DNA of 64,000 bases, taken from contig PYST01000017.1 in NCBI GenBank assembly GCA_003049485.1, positions 165,449 to 229,448 of the forward strand. The letters are read 5' to 3'. Below the pieces are notes generated by a model. That model had not been told where the DNA came from and searched no databases. It worked only from the letters and a program-made list of their open reading frames with translations. The stretch is from Ophioceras dolichostomum. Its lineage: Eukaryota; Ascomycota; Sordariomycetes; Magnaporthales; Ophioceraceae. Shown here piece by piece: positions 24,216 through 37,213 of this stretch; positions within the stretch are counted from its first letter, which is position 1, and each line of letters begins with the position of its first letter. The position numbers and the translations under genes were made by a program.

Positions 24216-27200
24216 ATGTTCACATTCTGCTCTTTGCAGGGCGCGCTCTCAGAAGCAGCTGCGTCCCAGTCGCTTCTGGAGCTTGACGGAGGAGTGAAAG
24301 TCCTCATAGATGTTGGCTGGGACGAGACTTTTGATGTGGAGAAGCTCCAAGAGCTCGAGAAGTGCGTCACGATGCCTGCAGCTTGCTGTGTCCCTCTGTT
24401 TCCGTACCTGTTTTGCGCCGCGTACCTACGACTTGCTAACGTACCAACGCACCCATTGTTCATTACAGACAAGTCCCGACACTGTCCCTCATCCTCCTGA
24501 CCCACGCGACTGTCCCTCACTTGGCCGCATACGTCCACTGCTGCAAACACTTCCCACTCTTTGCGCGCGTCCCCGTCTACGCCACTCAACCGGTCATCGA
24601 CCTCGGGCGGACCTTGGTCCAGGACCTCTATCTATCCACACCCCGCGCAGCGACGACAATACCTGTCAGCTCTTTGACTGAGGTGTCGTACTCCTTCTCC
24701 CAGTCTCAACCGACCGGCAGCCACGCCTTCCTGCTCCAGACACCGACACCCGAGGAGATCGCCAAGTACTTCTCTCTCATCCAGCCGTTAAAGTACTCCC
24801 AACCACATCAGCCTCTCGCTTCACCATTCTCCCCACCGTTGAACGGCTTGACAATTACGGCCTACAACTCCGGACACTCGCTCGGTGGCACAATATGGCA
24901 CATCCAGCACGGCCTCGAGTCCATAGTGTACGCGGTGGACTGGAATCTGGCGAGAGACAATGTCTTCGCAGGCGCGGCCTGGATGAGCGGAAGCTACGGC
25001 GGCGGTAGCGCCGAGGTCATTGAGCAGCTGCGGAAGCCGACGGCCTTGGTCTGTAGTAGTAGGACACCTGAGGGCGGCCTTACTCGGGCGGCGCGAGATA
25101 AGCAACTACTAGATACCATGAGGCTGGCACTGGCCAGAGGAGGCACGGTTCTGATCCCCGTCGATTCAAGCGCGAGGGTCCTAGAGCTTGCCTACCTCCT
25201 AGAGCACGCCTGGAGGACCGAGGCAGGATCTGAGGGCGGGCTATCTGCGGCGAAGCTCTACCTGGCTGGGCGGAACGTAAACAGCACGATGAGGCTGGCT
25301 AGGAGCATGTTTGAGTGGATGGACGACAGCATCGTCCAGGAGTTTGAGGCTGTTGCGGACGGCTCGAGGAGGACGAACGGCCGATCAGACGCCTCGAAGG
25401 GGAAGGATGCTGGCCCGTTTGATTTCAAGTATCTGAGAGTCCTGGACCGGAAAGGCCAGATCGACCGCATACTAAATCAGGCGGAAACGTCAAACGAACT
25501 CATTGGCAAGGTCATCCTGGCCAGCGACACAAGCCTCGAATGGGGCTTTTCGAAGGATATCATCGCCAGGATAGCAGGCGACTCTAGGAACATGGTGATC
25601 CTAACGGAGAAACCGGCCGCCAGCTCAAAGGAGAATCCATCAATGGCACGGCAGCTCTGGCAGTGGTGGAAAGAGCGCCGCGCTGGTACTGCGGACGGGA
25701 AGTCCAGCGGCGAAGGTTCGGCTGACCAGGTGTTTGCGAGCGGCCGATCCCTCGAGCTTCGCGATGCTAAAAAGGCCGCCCTTGAGGGTGCAGAGTTGTC
25801 GCTTTATCAACAATGGCTGGCGACCAAGCGTCAACTACAGGCGACCCTTCAGGGCAGCGGTGGGGCGGCTCTGGATACGGCAGCCGATGCAGCAGACGAC
25901 GTGTCATCTGAGTCCTCATCCGACTCGGAGCAGTCTGACAACGAGCAACAGGGCAAGGCCCTCAACGCGGCTACAACGATGGCTCAGGCGAATCGGAAGA
26001 AGGTCGTGCTCAAAGACGAAGACCTCGGCCCAATGATCTTCCTGAAGAGGAACGGCGTCTACGACTTTTTTGTCAAGGGGAAAAAGGGACGAGACAGGAT
26101 ATTCCCCCTCCCGATACGGAAGAAGAGAGCCGATGAGTATGGTGAGATCATTCGCCCCGAGGACTATTTGCGTGCCGAGGAGCGCGAGGAGGACGCCGGG
26201 ATAGAGCCTGGCCTACCTAATAGGGGATTCGAAAGCAGGGAGGGCCTGGGCCAGAAGCGGAAGTGGGACGATTTCGGGGGTCGGGGCGGCGGGTCAAACA
26301 AGCGCCCGAATCGACCTGGCGGCAGGCCCGGTGAGGTAGAGGCCTCGCGCGTCTCCCCTCAGGCGTCATCTCCCGACAATGTCGACGCGGCAGAGGACGA
26401 CGAGGCGGAGGAGGAGGAAGATGTCATCGAGGGCCCCGCGAAGCTCGTTGAGACCCGCACATCCGTCACGTTCAACCTCCGACTTGCATTCGTGGACTTC
26501 ACGGGAATACACGACCGGCGAAGTCTCGCGATGCTGCTCCCACTGATTCAGCCGCGCAAGCTGATCCTCGTGGCCGGCACCCCGGACGAGACCGAGGCGG
26601 TCGCGAACGACTGTCGCCGCAACGCCATCGAGGTCTACACACCGCCCGTGGGCGCCAGCGTCGACGCCTCGGTCGACACCAACGCCTGGGTGGTCAAGCT
26701 CGCCGAGCCGCTCGTCAAGCGCCTCAAGTGGCAGACCGTCCGGGGGCTCGGCATCGTCACGGTCACGGCTCAGCTGGTGGCCACGCCCGCGACGGCGACG
26801 AAGCAGCAGCAACAGAACAGACAGATCAAGCCGGCCCCCCAGCAGCAAGATGAAGACGGCGCCAACAAGCGGCAGAAGCAGGACCCATCTTCCTCCTCCT
26901 CGGCCGCCGTCACCGCGGGAGAAGAAGACAACAACAATACACCCGCTGCCGTCATGCCCACGCTCGACGTCCTCCCCGCGGCGCTCGTCTCGGCCGCGCG
27001 CGGCTCCGCGTACGCCCAGCCGCTGCACGTCGGCGACCTGAGGCTTGCGGACCTGCGGCGCGCGATGCTGGCGGCGGGCCACACGGCCGAGTTTCGCGGC
27101 GAGGGCGCGCTGATGATCGACGGCACCGTCGTGGTGCGCAAGACCGCCGCCGGGCGGGTCGAGATCGAGACCGTCGGCGTGGCTGTGCCGCCGGTTGAGG

Positions 27201-27349
27201 TTCTGGCCGGCGGCGGCGGCGGCAGACTGGGTGGTGGCGTCGGTGCTGCTGCTGCTGCTGCTGGTGGTGGAAACAATGGCCCGGGGACGTTCTACGCTGT
27301 CAAGAAGACGATCTATGATGGGCTTGCGGTTGTTGCTGGTGGGGGATAG
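24216..27349 (+). CDS. CFT2: Cleavage and polyadenylation factor subunit 2 (Cft2/CPSF100)
   Basis: This is the catalytically inactive partner of the mRNA 3'-end endonuclease (Ysh1/CPSF73) in the nuclear cleavage and polyadenylation factor. Exons 24216-24361 and 24469-27349 give 1008 residues. The metallo-beta-lactamase core starts with LLELDGGVKVLIDVGWDE. Where active enzymes carry HxHxDH, this protein has LTHATVPHL, as expected for the CPSF100 branch. NSGHSLGGTIWHIQHG is the next core motif. The beta-CASP region includes VLIPVDSSARVLELAYLLEH (about 276). Acidic and Ser-rich linkers fall at about 480-505 and 640-660. The C-terminal region includes SLAMLLPLIQPRKLILVAGT (about 731) and ends FYAVKKTIYDGLAVVAGGG. 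The donor is GTGCGT and the acceptor CAG. A strong ATG context (GACCATG) supports the start. Confidence 0.95.
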
Positions 27350-28395
27350 ATACGGATAGATAGATGATGGATCTCGTCTTTCCCCGAAAGAGATACGGGT
27401 ACGCATTATATGGATTGCATGCCTACCAAGGAACGGATGGGAATCAGGAGCGGTTGCTGTAAAGTCATATGTACTCCTTTGTAACCACCTATCTCTGTAC
27501 CAAAAACATGTTTGTTCAGATGCGATTCATGAGGGATCCGTGTGCGATTGCTTTTCATCCAGTTCGCGCCCAACTTTTGTTCATCCGATCTATTGTAGTC
27601 GAGCTAAGTGTGGAAAATTTCCGTTGAACAGAGAGGAATTTAGAGTGTTGAGAATTCAATATTTCGATATGGCAACCATGTACGTCACCTCCCTTCCCTC
27701 AAAGTCCCTCTGAGTGGCGGTGCCACCGTAGCGACTAGATTTCGCCCAAGTGTGTCCAATGTCAATGGCCACGTTCGTCGGTTAGCCGGCAAAAAGCGTG
27801 TGAGGCTGGATGTGATGGCGGGAGCGGATCGACCGCACCTTGACCTCACTCATTTATTCTTAGGCGCGGGGTCCGACCAAATCCAAGTCACTCTTCCTCA
27901 AGCGCGTCCAAACGGTCGTTGGCCAACGCAGCCCAGCGAGCAAGGGGGCGGCTGGACGCGCCGTTTCCTGTATCGTTTTGAACTCTCATGCATCAATTTG
28001 CTTACAGTCAACGGTCAGAATGCCCGCCTGAGGGCTTCTTTCCTGCCTCTTCGGCTTAGCATCGCTGTTTGTAATCACTCTCACAGGGGAGCGCGTCGAT
28101 TCCCGTGGTTCACTATGAGTATTGAGCACTTCCCCATCTAGACGACATGAGTGAATTGGTGAATGAATGAGAAACACACCGAGGTGTGAGCTTGAGCTGA
28201 ATGCCCAAGTCTGGGTGTGGCTGAAGTGCGTGTGGGGCTGAGGTCGATTCTCCAGCCACATCAATCTGTCACGTGGATCACCAACAGCAAAATGGATTAG
28301 GGCCGCGCCAAAATATCCAGCCCACCAAAAACCTTTCAGAGACGCATCGTCGACTTTCCGCTTCTCGTCAACCAACCTTAACCAAATCAATCGAA
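27350..28395. other. Intergenic region
   Basis: The 3' flank of Cft2 and the promoter of the eL43 gene. No supported coding frame and no recognisable RNA gene. Confidence 0.6.
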
Positions 28396-29069
28396 ATGGC
28401 GAAGCGCACAACCAGTAAGTCGACCTTGCCCTTTTAGCCTTGCTTCAATTTTTGTTCAGTCGTGTTCTGTGTTCTGACGAGCTTTGCAGAGGTCGGTATT
28501 ACCGGCAAGTACGGTACCAGGTACGAAGACGCTCTCTGACTCCGAAGGACCCCTCGATTCTCCCGTCCGCCTCGAGTAGCGAACACATCGCCTCCGATCG
28601 CCGCGTTTCTAACATGTTCGTACGATCAGATACGGTGCCTCCCTGAGGAAGCAGGTCAAGCGCATGGAGATCTCGCAGCACGCCAGGTACACATGGTATG
28701 TGTGAATCAGCACTTTAGTTGCGAAGACGATGAGGATGAGCAGGGCAGGGCAGGGCAGTACCCGCCGCTTCGAGGGCATGGGAGCTAGCTCGCACGGGGG
28801 AGGCGAACGGAGACACGGATGTGGAGATGGCAAGAGAGGAGAGGAGAACCCGACCGGAGCAGAGCATATGCTGACAACATGCGCCCACGCGCCTTCATCG
28901 TAACAGCACCTTCTGCGGCAAGAACACCGTTAAGAGGACCGCCGTCGGCATCTGGTCGTGCGGTTCCTGCAAGAAGACCATCAGTGGAGGAGCCTACACC
29001 GTCTCGACCCCGGCCGCCGCCGCCGCCCGCTCGACCCTGAGGCGCTTGCGCGAGATCACCGAGGTGTAA
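28396..29069 (+). CDS. RPL43: 60S ribosomal protein eL43 (L37Ae/L43)
   Basis: This small zinc-ribbon protein belongs to the large cytosolic ribosomal subunit. Four exons, 28396-28414, 28490-28520, 28630-28695 and 28907-29069, splice to 92 residues, the exact family length. The protein begins MAKRTTKVGITGKYGTRYG, with zinc ligands CTFC (about 39-42) and CGSC (about 57-60), and ends LREITEV. The first exon codes for only six residues and one base, and all three introns end in CAG. Early introns in very short exons are usual for fungal ribosomal protein genes. No single frame longer than about 50 codons covers it. Confidence 0.97.
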
Positions 29070-31293
29070 TGGGCTGGGCTGGAAAGGGAAGCGGGGGACC
29101 AAGGAAAAAATGATTAGGGGTTTCATCATGTGAAGCTTTGGGACACAAACCGCGGGCGTTTTTTTCTTTCCCTCTTTTCTCTTTGGGCATGGTTTCGGGC
29201 ATTTTTTCTCTCTTCCAACCAGAAGTCTTCCTGGACGATGATGAACGCTTTTCCTCCCTTGTTCTCCTACTCCGAGTGCAGGGGCAGGGCGGCAGGCGGA
29301 CGGATGGACGTCACGCCTCCTGACATCGCCAATGCTCATGTGCGGGCGATTGGATGAAGCATATAGACTACAACCCGGGAAGGGGGGCTGAGCTGCCCGT
29401 CGGCGACGGCAGACACCTCGCTTCGCCAAATATCAACAGGATCTTTCTGGTGCTCAGCACGTGGCCAACCGGTCGGCCGTCGTTGCCGTTGTCTTCTTGC
29501 CCTGTCGCGTCATCGGAATGTTGACTCTGGCTGGATTCCACTTGGCTACAGCGCCCAAACGATTTTCACGTGGGATGATGTTCCCCCAAGGCGTAGGTTA
29601 ATGCTCCTTTATGGCCTATTCAGACGGCCCATGGTGGGATGATACTCGAAGAGGAAGGGCAACGGGCTGCTAGTTGCCTAAAGATTTTTTATGTTCTGAT
29701 GTCTGCAACAATCGTATGCGCGTCCTGCCTCTCGTTGGTTGCATCTCACTTCGAGCACAGCACTCCGTAAGTTCTCCATTACAATCCTAACAACTCCAGA
29801 AGTGGTAACAGTGCTGTACTTTCTTTAGCATGGCCGTTATATCAAGCCCGGCAACCTTGCGCCGTTGCACATGGCCCAGATGTCTTCGTACAGCGCCGGG
29901 GGCTGTTTGGATTGCTTATTAGCTGCACTTCCGAACGGCTCAGCTCAAGGAGTTAGGAAATTCAGGGGTCTCCAACAAAATGGCTGTGGAGATCCCCCTC
30001 CAAGGGCCAGAAATGATTGCGAGCGGCGACGAATGACGACGCGTTGGCATGGAGTACTCTTTTGGCGGAGTAAGCTGCCCGCCCTTCGGCTAAGCTTGGC
30101 TGACTGGGTGAATTTGTGAGTACGAATACTCGTAACGAACTAGCTCGACTGGGTTCCTAGCCACCTCAGTTAAGAAACAGGACGAATGTATGTGGAGAGG
30201 GAGACAATTGAAATCAGTCAAGTCAAGAGATTAGCACCGGTCAGTTCGAAGTCCTTCGACGGGCTGGCATCAATCGAAGAACGCCTACCTCTTTTGGAAG
30301 GACGTATTTTTCATCCTCATACGGATATAAAGGACGAGACACGTGCGTTTTTAATGCTGGACTGGAGCACTATCGAAATTAGAGAGGAGCCCAGCTCGAG
30401 ATATCGGGGGGAGCATCCTTGTTGATCTGCCGTCCGCCACGGGGGTTCCAATGATTGATTCCAGTGAACCAGGCGGGCGGAGTCGCTGACGCTAAAATTG
30501 GGACGGGGCCAGCCAGCAGCTTTGCAGGCTTTGCAGAAGGCCAGTGACGGCTGGCTAGCGGGTGCCCACTTAGGCCACTGCACACGTTATTGGCCCTAAC
30601 TGTTATGTTTGCCGATTTGGAGCTGTGCCTCCATGGGGGAAAAAAAAGCTGGCGACATGACGCTCCCAGCGCAACGAGAGTCGTTCGGCTAGGACCAGCA
30701 CCAGCGGCGTCAGTGCCGCAACTCTGTTCAGCCGCAAGGAGTTATGTGATCGATCCGTTGCTGCGTCGTGTCTTTGCATCCAGTCTGCCCACTGCCACAA
30801 TTGACTGCATCTTTGCATTTCGATAATTCCCTTCACTTGTTTTCAGCTTCGCAAAGAATGCCTCGACGCGGAGGACAATGAAGCGTCCGGGTCAAGCGTG
30901 CCGATAATTTTCCACTTGCTGCGCTTCTGTCTGTTCTTCTAGGCGGTCGGCGCAAAGCAGCAGAAAACAATCCCGAGAGCCCGAAAGGAGACCCTCCGCC
31001 AAGAACAGGGAGCTGAACCACATCCACGCCAACTCTCTCGCATCCGAACATCTCCTTTTTTTTCTCCTGTTAATCCCAGCCCGTCTTCCTGCAACGCACA
31101 TCCCAAACGAAACAAACGAACACGACAGTGGTTTACAACAACGGAAACACGCACTTGGAAGGGAGATAATCATTTTTTGAGCATGTCTAGGGCGGCCGAA
31201 TGACCCGACCGGCCGCCGTTTCTTGCAGCAGCAGCATCGCTCATTTGAGTATTCCTTTGCCCGTCGAGTCGACCGAACCGACGCTCCCCCGAA
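29070..31293. other. Intergenic region
   Basis: The 3' UTR of eL43 (T-rich, 29150-29220), then 2 kb without a supported gene. Frames near 29.9 and 30.2 kb lack domain signals. The right end is the Mss4 leader with a short uORF at 31183-31203. Confidence 0.6.
31183..31203 (+). other. Short uORF upstream of the PI4P 5-kinase
   Basis: ATG followed by five codons and TGA, ending 90 nt before the main ATG at 31294. Its presence in the mRNA is inferred from distance. Confidence 0.4.
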
Positions 31294-31767
31294 ATGCCCT
31301 CGTTCTTGAATACGCAACAGCAGCAGAACCCACAGATCTATAGCCCCAGCACTGGCGCCGTTCCCCTCGACCTCGGCCTCGACAGCCGATTCGACGACCT
31401 CAATCAAGACAAAGCAGCCCATGGAAGCCCGCTCCCGAACCACTCCTCTCACCACTCAAATGATAGTTTCGACGAGGCCTCCAGCAGTAGCTCCAGCAAC
31501 ACGTCCGAGTCCTCCGCCCAGACACGTCTGAATGGGCACAGCTCGGCCGGGACTACCATGACTTCTACCACGATGATGATGAATGGGGACATGAAGGCCT
31601 CGAAGGAAGGTCTGGGACCAGTCCAGGCCGATATCGTGCGGAAGCCGCTGCCGAACGGGATCTCTACCGTCCTGGTCGACCGGACCGTGTCTGTGCCCCC
31701 ACACCAACCACCGCCAGAACAACCGCCACCTCCGCCACCACCACAATACCAGCAGCAACAACCACAA

Positions 31768-31801
<34 letters not shown>

Positions 31802-34800
31802 CGCCGGCTCGATTGAGCAATGGTACGAGGGAGTCAGAACCGTCACTCGCGCCAAGCCCCAAGGAAGCCCAGCAGAGGGTATCAATGGCGTCGACAGCTG
31901 GTGATTCGATCCAGTCATCACCCGTCGAGATGCACTTGAGGCCCGTGAACAAGGGCGACATAATCACCGTGGAAAGCTCCAATGGCCCCTCCCCCTCCCA
32001 CCTTGCCGTACCGGCACACCCAACGACCCCGGCGCCTGCAACGCCCAACTCAGATGGACTGCGTCGGAATCACAGCACGCCGCACAGGTTCTCATCACCC
32101 CCACATTATCAGTCTGCGGGTGCGACACCCTCGTCGTCGTCGGCGGCTTTGTCACCTCCAGTCCAGGGAATCAAGCACCGGCACACGCTCGAGGTTCCAA
32201 AAGTTGGCCCATCAAGAGGTTCTCGTGATGGCGTGGATGCGGCCTGCACAAGCGGCCGCTTCTCGCCAACCACTGCCAACATGCCAATGGGCCGTAGGCC
32301 GTCACTGAGCTTAGGGCGTAGGAACACGAGGTCGCTGCACTCGGACATGCCTCGCGACGAGGTCATTCCCGATGACGACGCCCTTAGGTGGGCCGAGGCC
32401 TACCGCCAGAAGCGAGCTAGCAAGCGGAAGCGGGAGCTGGAGGACGATGATCGGGTGCTGGTTGGCACGAAGGTCGACGAGAACCACGCGAACTGGGTCG
32501 CCGCGTACAACATGCTGACGGGCATTCGGGTGTCCGTCTCCAGGACGAACGCGAAACTGGACAGACCGCTAACCAACGAGGACTTCGAAACTAAGCAGAA
32601 GTCAACGTTCGATATGTGAGTGCGAATATCTGCAGCTACTATACAAATCACATAGCCACCCCTAGACCCTGTCAACTGGTTCGCTGACATTCTTCCCCTT
32701 TCAGTGCGGGCAACGAACTTGTCCCATCCGCCAAATACGACTTCAAGTTCAAGGACTATGCGCCATGGGTTTTCCGTCGACTGCGGGCTCTGTTCGGGCT
32801 CGACCCAGCCGACTACCTGATGTCCCTGACCGGAAAGTACATTCTGTCGGAGCTAGGCTCTCCTGGCAAGAGCGGCAGCTTTTTCTACTTCTCCAGGGAC
32901 TACAAGTACATCATTAAGACGATCCACCACGCCGAGCACAAGTTTCTTCGCAAGATTCTGAAGGAATACTACGAGCATGCGACCAACAACCCAAATACCC
33001 TCCTCTCTCAGTTCTACGGACTACATCGCGTCAAAGTCCCCTACGGCAGGAAAATTCACTTTGTGGTCATGAACAACCTATTCCCCCCACACCGCGACAT
33101 CCACCAGACTTTCGACCTCAAGGGCTCGACCGTCGGGCGGGACTACAAGGAGGATGACCTGGACAAGAATCCGCGAGCGACGCTCAAGGATCTGAACTGG
33201 TTGAGGCGGCAGAGGCACCTGGAACTCGGTATCCAGAAGAAGCAACTGTTTTTAGAGCAGCTGCGGAAGGATGTCGCGCTGTTGCAGAAGCTGAAGATCA
33301 TGGACTACTCGCTCCTGATCGGCATCCACGACCTGCGGCGAGGCAACGAGGAAAACCTACGGCACAAAACCCTCCAGGTCTTCAACCCTGGTGGGAGCAG
33401 CGCCGCACCCGAGGATGTCGACCCGCAGTCGGTCCTGATGCGGACCCCGTCCAAACTCGAGAGCCAGCGCAAGGCGCGCGAGCTCAGGCAGATGATCCAG
33501 GCCGAGCGGCCCATTCCCATGGGTGTGGGCAGCTCCACCATGCCAGACGAGCTGGAGGAAGGCCAGACCAAGTCGGACTCGATATTTTACAAGGACGATG
33601 GTGGCTTCCAGGCGACCCACGAGGACAACAGCGCCGGGGAGGAGATATACTACCTTGGTGTCATCGACTGTCTCACTCACGTACGTCCAGCGCCCCCTCT
33701 CCTAGTTACTTGACCGATCGACATATCCACTAACCCTCCCGCATCCGCACCATCCTACAGTACGGTATCATCAAGAAGATAGAACACTTCTGGAAGGGCC
33801 TATCCAGCGATAGGACGCAGATCTCGGCGCTGCCGCCAGAAGAGTACGGTGACAGATTCTTCAAATTTATGACGGGGGTGACGATGTCCCCCGAGGAGGC
33901 ACAACGTGAGGCTCGCGACCGCGATGCTCGTCTCCAGGCCGAGGCCGCTGCCGCTGATGCTGCCGCTGCATCGGCTGGCGGGGAACAACCGGACGTGGCT
34001 GGCACAAAGGGGAAGGAACGGGTGTCGAGTTGGTCCAGTAGCATCCGGCGCAGGAATGCCGCCCAGTCCCCCGGCATCCCACCAGTCCCAACGCACCAGC
34101 CGCCGCCAATCCCCGGACAGACGTCATTGTCCCCGCCACCATCGATCGGGGCAACGCCCATGGTCTCGCCACTTCGGATGCCGGAGATCGATGAGGTTAT
34201 GCGGAAGGCAGAACACGAGGCGTTCAAGAAGCCAGGACACGAGGAGGATGTTCCAGAGCGGGTGCTTAAGACGACCACAGCAGCAGGGTCATCATCACTG
34301 ACGCCTGCTGTATCCTCAAACAACCTTCTCAAGCCACCCGGTGCTGGCTCCATGCCGGAGCGCCGCGAGTCTGCACAGTCTCCCCCAGTGCTCCCCGTTG
34401 TAGAGGAGGCCGCGGAAGCGTCTTCCTCAACAGGCGGCCGGAGCCGCAGCCGCACGAGCAAGGCGAGCAGCGAGCGGCTGTCCGGCATATCGACGGATAG
34501 CGAGCGCCCTCTCACGCCCGCTAAGGACGGCGCGGAGGACGCGGCCGGGTTCGGGATCCTGACGTACGGCTCCAGCAAGGGCAGCGGCCGGGCCACCCCG
34601 TCCGGCGATGTCGCGCTTGCGGCGCCGCCAGCGCCCGGCCACCCGCCGCCGACGCCGCCGAAGAGCAGCCATCACCATCACCCGGGCCATCTGAAGCCCG
34701 CACACGGGAGCACGGACAGCGGGTACGGGGTCGTCGGTGCCGCCGCCGCCGCCGGCCTCGCGAGGGCCGGGTCTAACAGCAGCATGCGGCGCGCGATTAA

Positions 34801-34888
34801 GGGTCAGATCAGCCGCGACAGCCTCGACAAGGCCCTCCCTCCTCTGCCGCCTCCGACTGAGACCGTGACGTCGATGGACAAGGCTTGA
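31294..34888 (+). CDS. MSS4: Phosphatidylinositol-4-phosphate 5-kinase (Mss4-like)
   Basis: Makes PI(4,5)P2 at the plasma membrane, controlling actin, endocytosis and secretion. Exons 31294-32615, 32705-33680 and 33761-34888 give 1141 residues. Residues 1 to about 360 are low complexity (Ser, Pro, Gln) with a CAG-coded Gln run near 160-170. The kinase domain runs from about 430 to 865: it includes SGSFFYFSRDYKYIIKTI with the ATP-binding Lys, DLKGSTVGR, IMDYSLLIGIHD, IDCLTH, the activation loop YGIIKKIEHFWKG, and a closing ISALPPEEYGDRFFKFM. A long Pro/Ser/Ala-rich tail of about 270 residues follows, longer than in yeast. Donors are GTGAGT and GTACGT; both acceptors are CAG. A hexapeptide uORF lies 90 nt upstream. 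Confidence 0.95.
31771..31799 (+). repeat. CAG microsatellite coding for polyglutamine
   Basis: About ten CAG codons in a row inside exon 1 of the PI4P 5-kinase gene, flanked by CAA/CCA codons. Likely length-variable between strains. Confidence 0.9.
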
Positions 34889-36740
34889 AGCAGCTAGGCA
34901 GACGTTCGACTTGGCGGGGCCGCCGGAGGCAGGAGCTTACCGTCATGGATGACTCGCGCCGCGACGCACCCGTGGATCAGCGCGTCGAGATTAGGACTGA
35001 CCACGCACCCGGGTCTATGACCCCGACCCAGACTGGCGTTCGCAGCTCGGCCCCTTACCAACCGAAACCGCCAAAGATGTCGATGCTCACCCCGTACCTA
35101 CCCGTCCATACTCGACGCGGGAAAGACAAAGTGGCCTTTTCTAGGATAGTCGATAGAAAGTGTCCATTGCCCTGACAAGCCGCCGGGGTATGTCACGGAT
35201 TCAGTCAGCAAAGGGCAAGGTGTTTGTCGCCAAAATGCTATACTACGTGTACTAGAACAAGAGGAGGGTTAATAGAATAAGGAACGGAGGATGTTATAGC
35301 CATCAAGGTTGTGCACATGACAGGGGTTTATACACATGGAAAAAGACATACAGAAAAAAACTCTCGGCGCTTGGCGGTTCTTTCCCTTCCTTTGCAGCAT
35401 CAACGTCAGGCAAGCAAACACGACCTCTTGTTCCCTCTACCTTTTTCCCTTCACCTTTCTCCATCGCTTCCTCTTCTTCCTCTTCCCTGTGTCTCCTTAG
35501 TTCGTGTTTCTCTATCTCTTGTCTCCTCATTTCTCTCCCCCCTTCTCTCTCTCTCAAGCCACTTATCTACCCCGCAAAAGATTCATGATACCAAATTCTT
35601 TGCATGGAAACAATCAACCAGACACAGTCAGTCAGTCAGTCGATCAAGCCAGTCGGTTTAGTCGTTCAGTCAGGATCATCATCTCATCTTTAGATCGATA
35701 ACAAAAACACACGCAAGATAAAACACACATGCCGTCAATCATCATATACACACTCTCTCTTCGGCAGCTGCTCTCATCCCATTGGATTCTCTGCTTCGCT
35801 ATTCGTCTCCTTGAATCCTTCTCTCCTGCTTCCGCTCTACGATCCAGAAGATGGTCGAACCCCTACCTACCGACTTTCTAGTCTACGTGCTACCTATCCT
35901 CCTCTCTACTGCACTGTTAGTTTGCTTCCTCTGCCTTTCTTCCTGGGCTGCGCTCCCCCTCGGTCTTTTCTCCCTGTTCCTTTGCGTTGCTCGTTGTTGC
36001 TTGGGAGGCTATGACGGCGTTTCTGCTGATGGGTTGGATGTGCTAGCTACCTAGGTAGGTGGGCGACAGAAGTGGGGAAGGAGAGTTGACGTTGTCAGTG
36101 GAACAAGCAAGCCACTGCTATAGAAGGAGCTGTGGGAGGATGAGTAGTGAACGGGCGAGGGTGCGAGTTGTTTGTGTACGTATATCTGCGACGATACATT
36201 CTAGAACTTCATTGGATGAATGGGGCAGAACAGTTTTGCCTCCCAGAATCAGGGCAGATCAGAGCTTGGAGCGTGCGTGTATTGCAATGGGGTTCAATAT
36301 ACGCATGGATCGGCCTTTCTTGCTCCCTCTGGTGATGGTGGCTGTCACTACTAAGCCTCGATCCCTGGTTCGGTTTCACCGCAATGTCCTTTCCTCCTTT
36401 GACAGACAGAAGCATCCAAGTCGTCAGATAAAACGCCGCACACCATCCGTAACCCAGCCGAGTTGAGAGATATATACAGCGGTGCAGCGAGCAGTGTGGC
36501 GAAACACCGCCCGCTCCATCTAGTTTACACGATCATTATACACACAAGCTCTTTTTTGGGGGGTACTGCTACGGCTCTTCGCGGCTTCTGTTTCGTTGCG
36601 CGCACAATATCCTGGAGAAAAACCTCGGCGTTCCATACCCCCGTAGCTGCGTCCGGCGAGCATGCCGGACATTGCCGATTCTGTCAGGCATTTGTCGGTT
36701 GTGTGCCCGACGTTTGTGGGTGGCCGGGGGGTTCGGCCTG
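34889..36740. other. Intergenic region between convergent genes
   Basis: Lies between the 3' ends of the Mss4 and Coa6 genes. It is strongly C/T-rich between 35380 and 35560 and has an AGTC-rich patch at 35620-35670. No supported gene. Confidence 0.6.
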
Positions 36741-37213
36741 CTACTGCGGCTTCTGTTCGGCGAAGGAGACCTCCGTGTCCATTTTGATGGCCCCTTGCTT
36801 CTCGAGCTCTTTCAGCCTCAGTTTCTTCTGGTGGTCGGCGACGCGGTACTTCTTGAAGTATGTTACCTGTGAGGAGGGCGTGGCGTCATGGTCTTGTGTT
36901 AGCTATTGGCGGCGGTAGTAGTAGCTCCCTCCAGGGAAAAGGAAGTGCACGACGGATTGACATGGATGGGGGTTCGCACCCATTGTGAAGCACAGTTTTC
37001 TTCGAAGCCTGCATTCTCGGCCTTGCACGCCTTGGCTGCGGCCTTGTCCTCCTTCAGGGCGTCGATAATGCCCGCTTTGTCGAGGCAGGAAAAGTAGACG
37101 TCCCGTGAGTCCCAGCACCGCTGCCGCTCCTGCCGCGAGGGGACGGCGGCGCCGGTCCGCACTTCGTCGGCGCGCCTTGCCTCCTCGGACCTGAACATGT
37201 CGAAGAGCCCCAT
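36741..37213 (-). CDS. COA6: Cytochrome c oxidase assembly factor 6 (Coa6)
   Basis: A small mitochondrial intermembrane-space protein with a twin-Cys helical hairpin, needed for copper delivery to Cox2 and complex IV assembly. Exons 37213-36980 and 36866-36741 give 119 residues. The sequence has CWDSRDVYFSC (Cys-x9-Cys, about 33-43) and CKAENAGFEENC (Cys-x10-Cys), followed by YFKKYRVADHQ, all typical of COX6B/Coa6 members. There is no presequence, as expected for Mia40-imported proteins. The intron donor is GTGCGA and the acceptor CAG. Without splicing, the frame runs on into unrelated residues. It is divergent from Sys1. Confidence 0.93.

Noticed and set aside
26366..27406. 346-residue frame antisense to the Cft2 3' end
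   Set aside because: A shadow of the G/C-rich Cft2 codons; repetitive Ser/Gly/Arg content and no family resemblance.
28785..29429. 214-residue minus frame over eL43 exon 4
   Set aside because: Overlaps a certain ribosomal protein exon and its composition is not coding-like.
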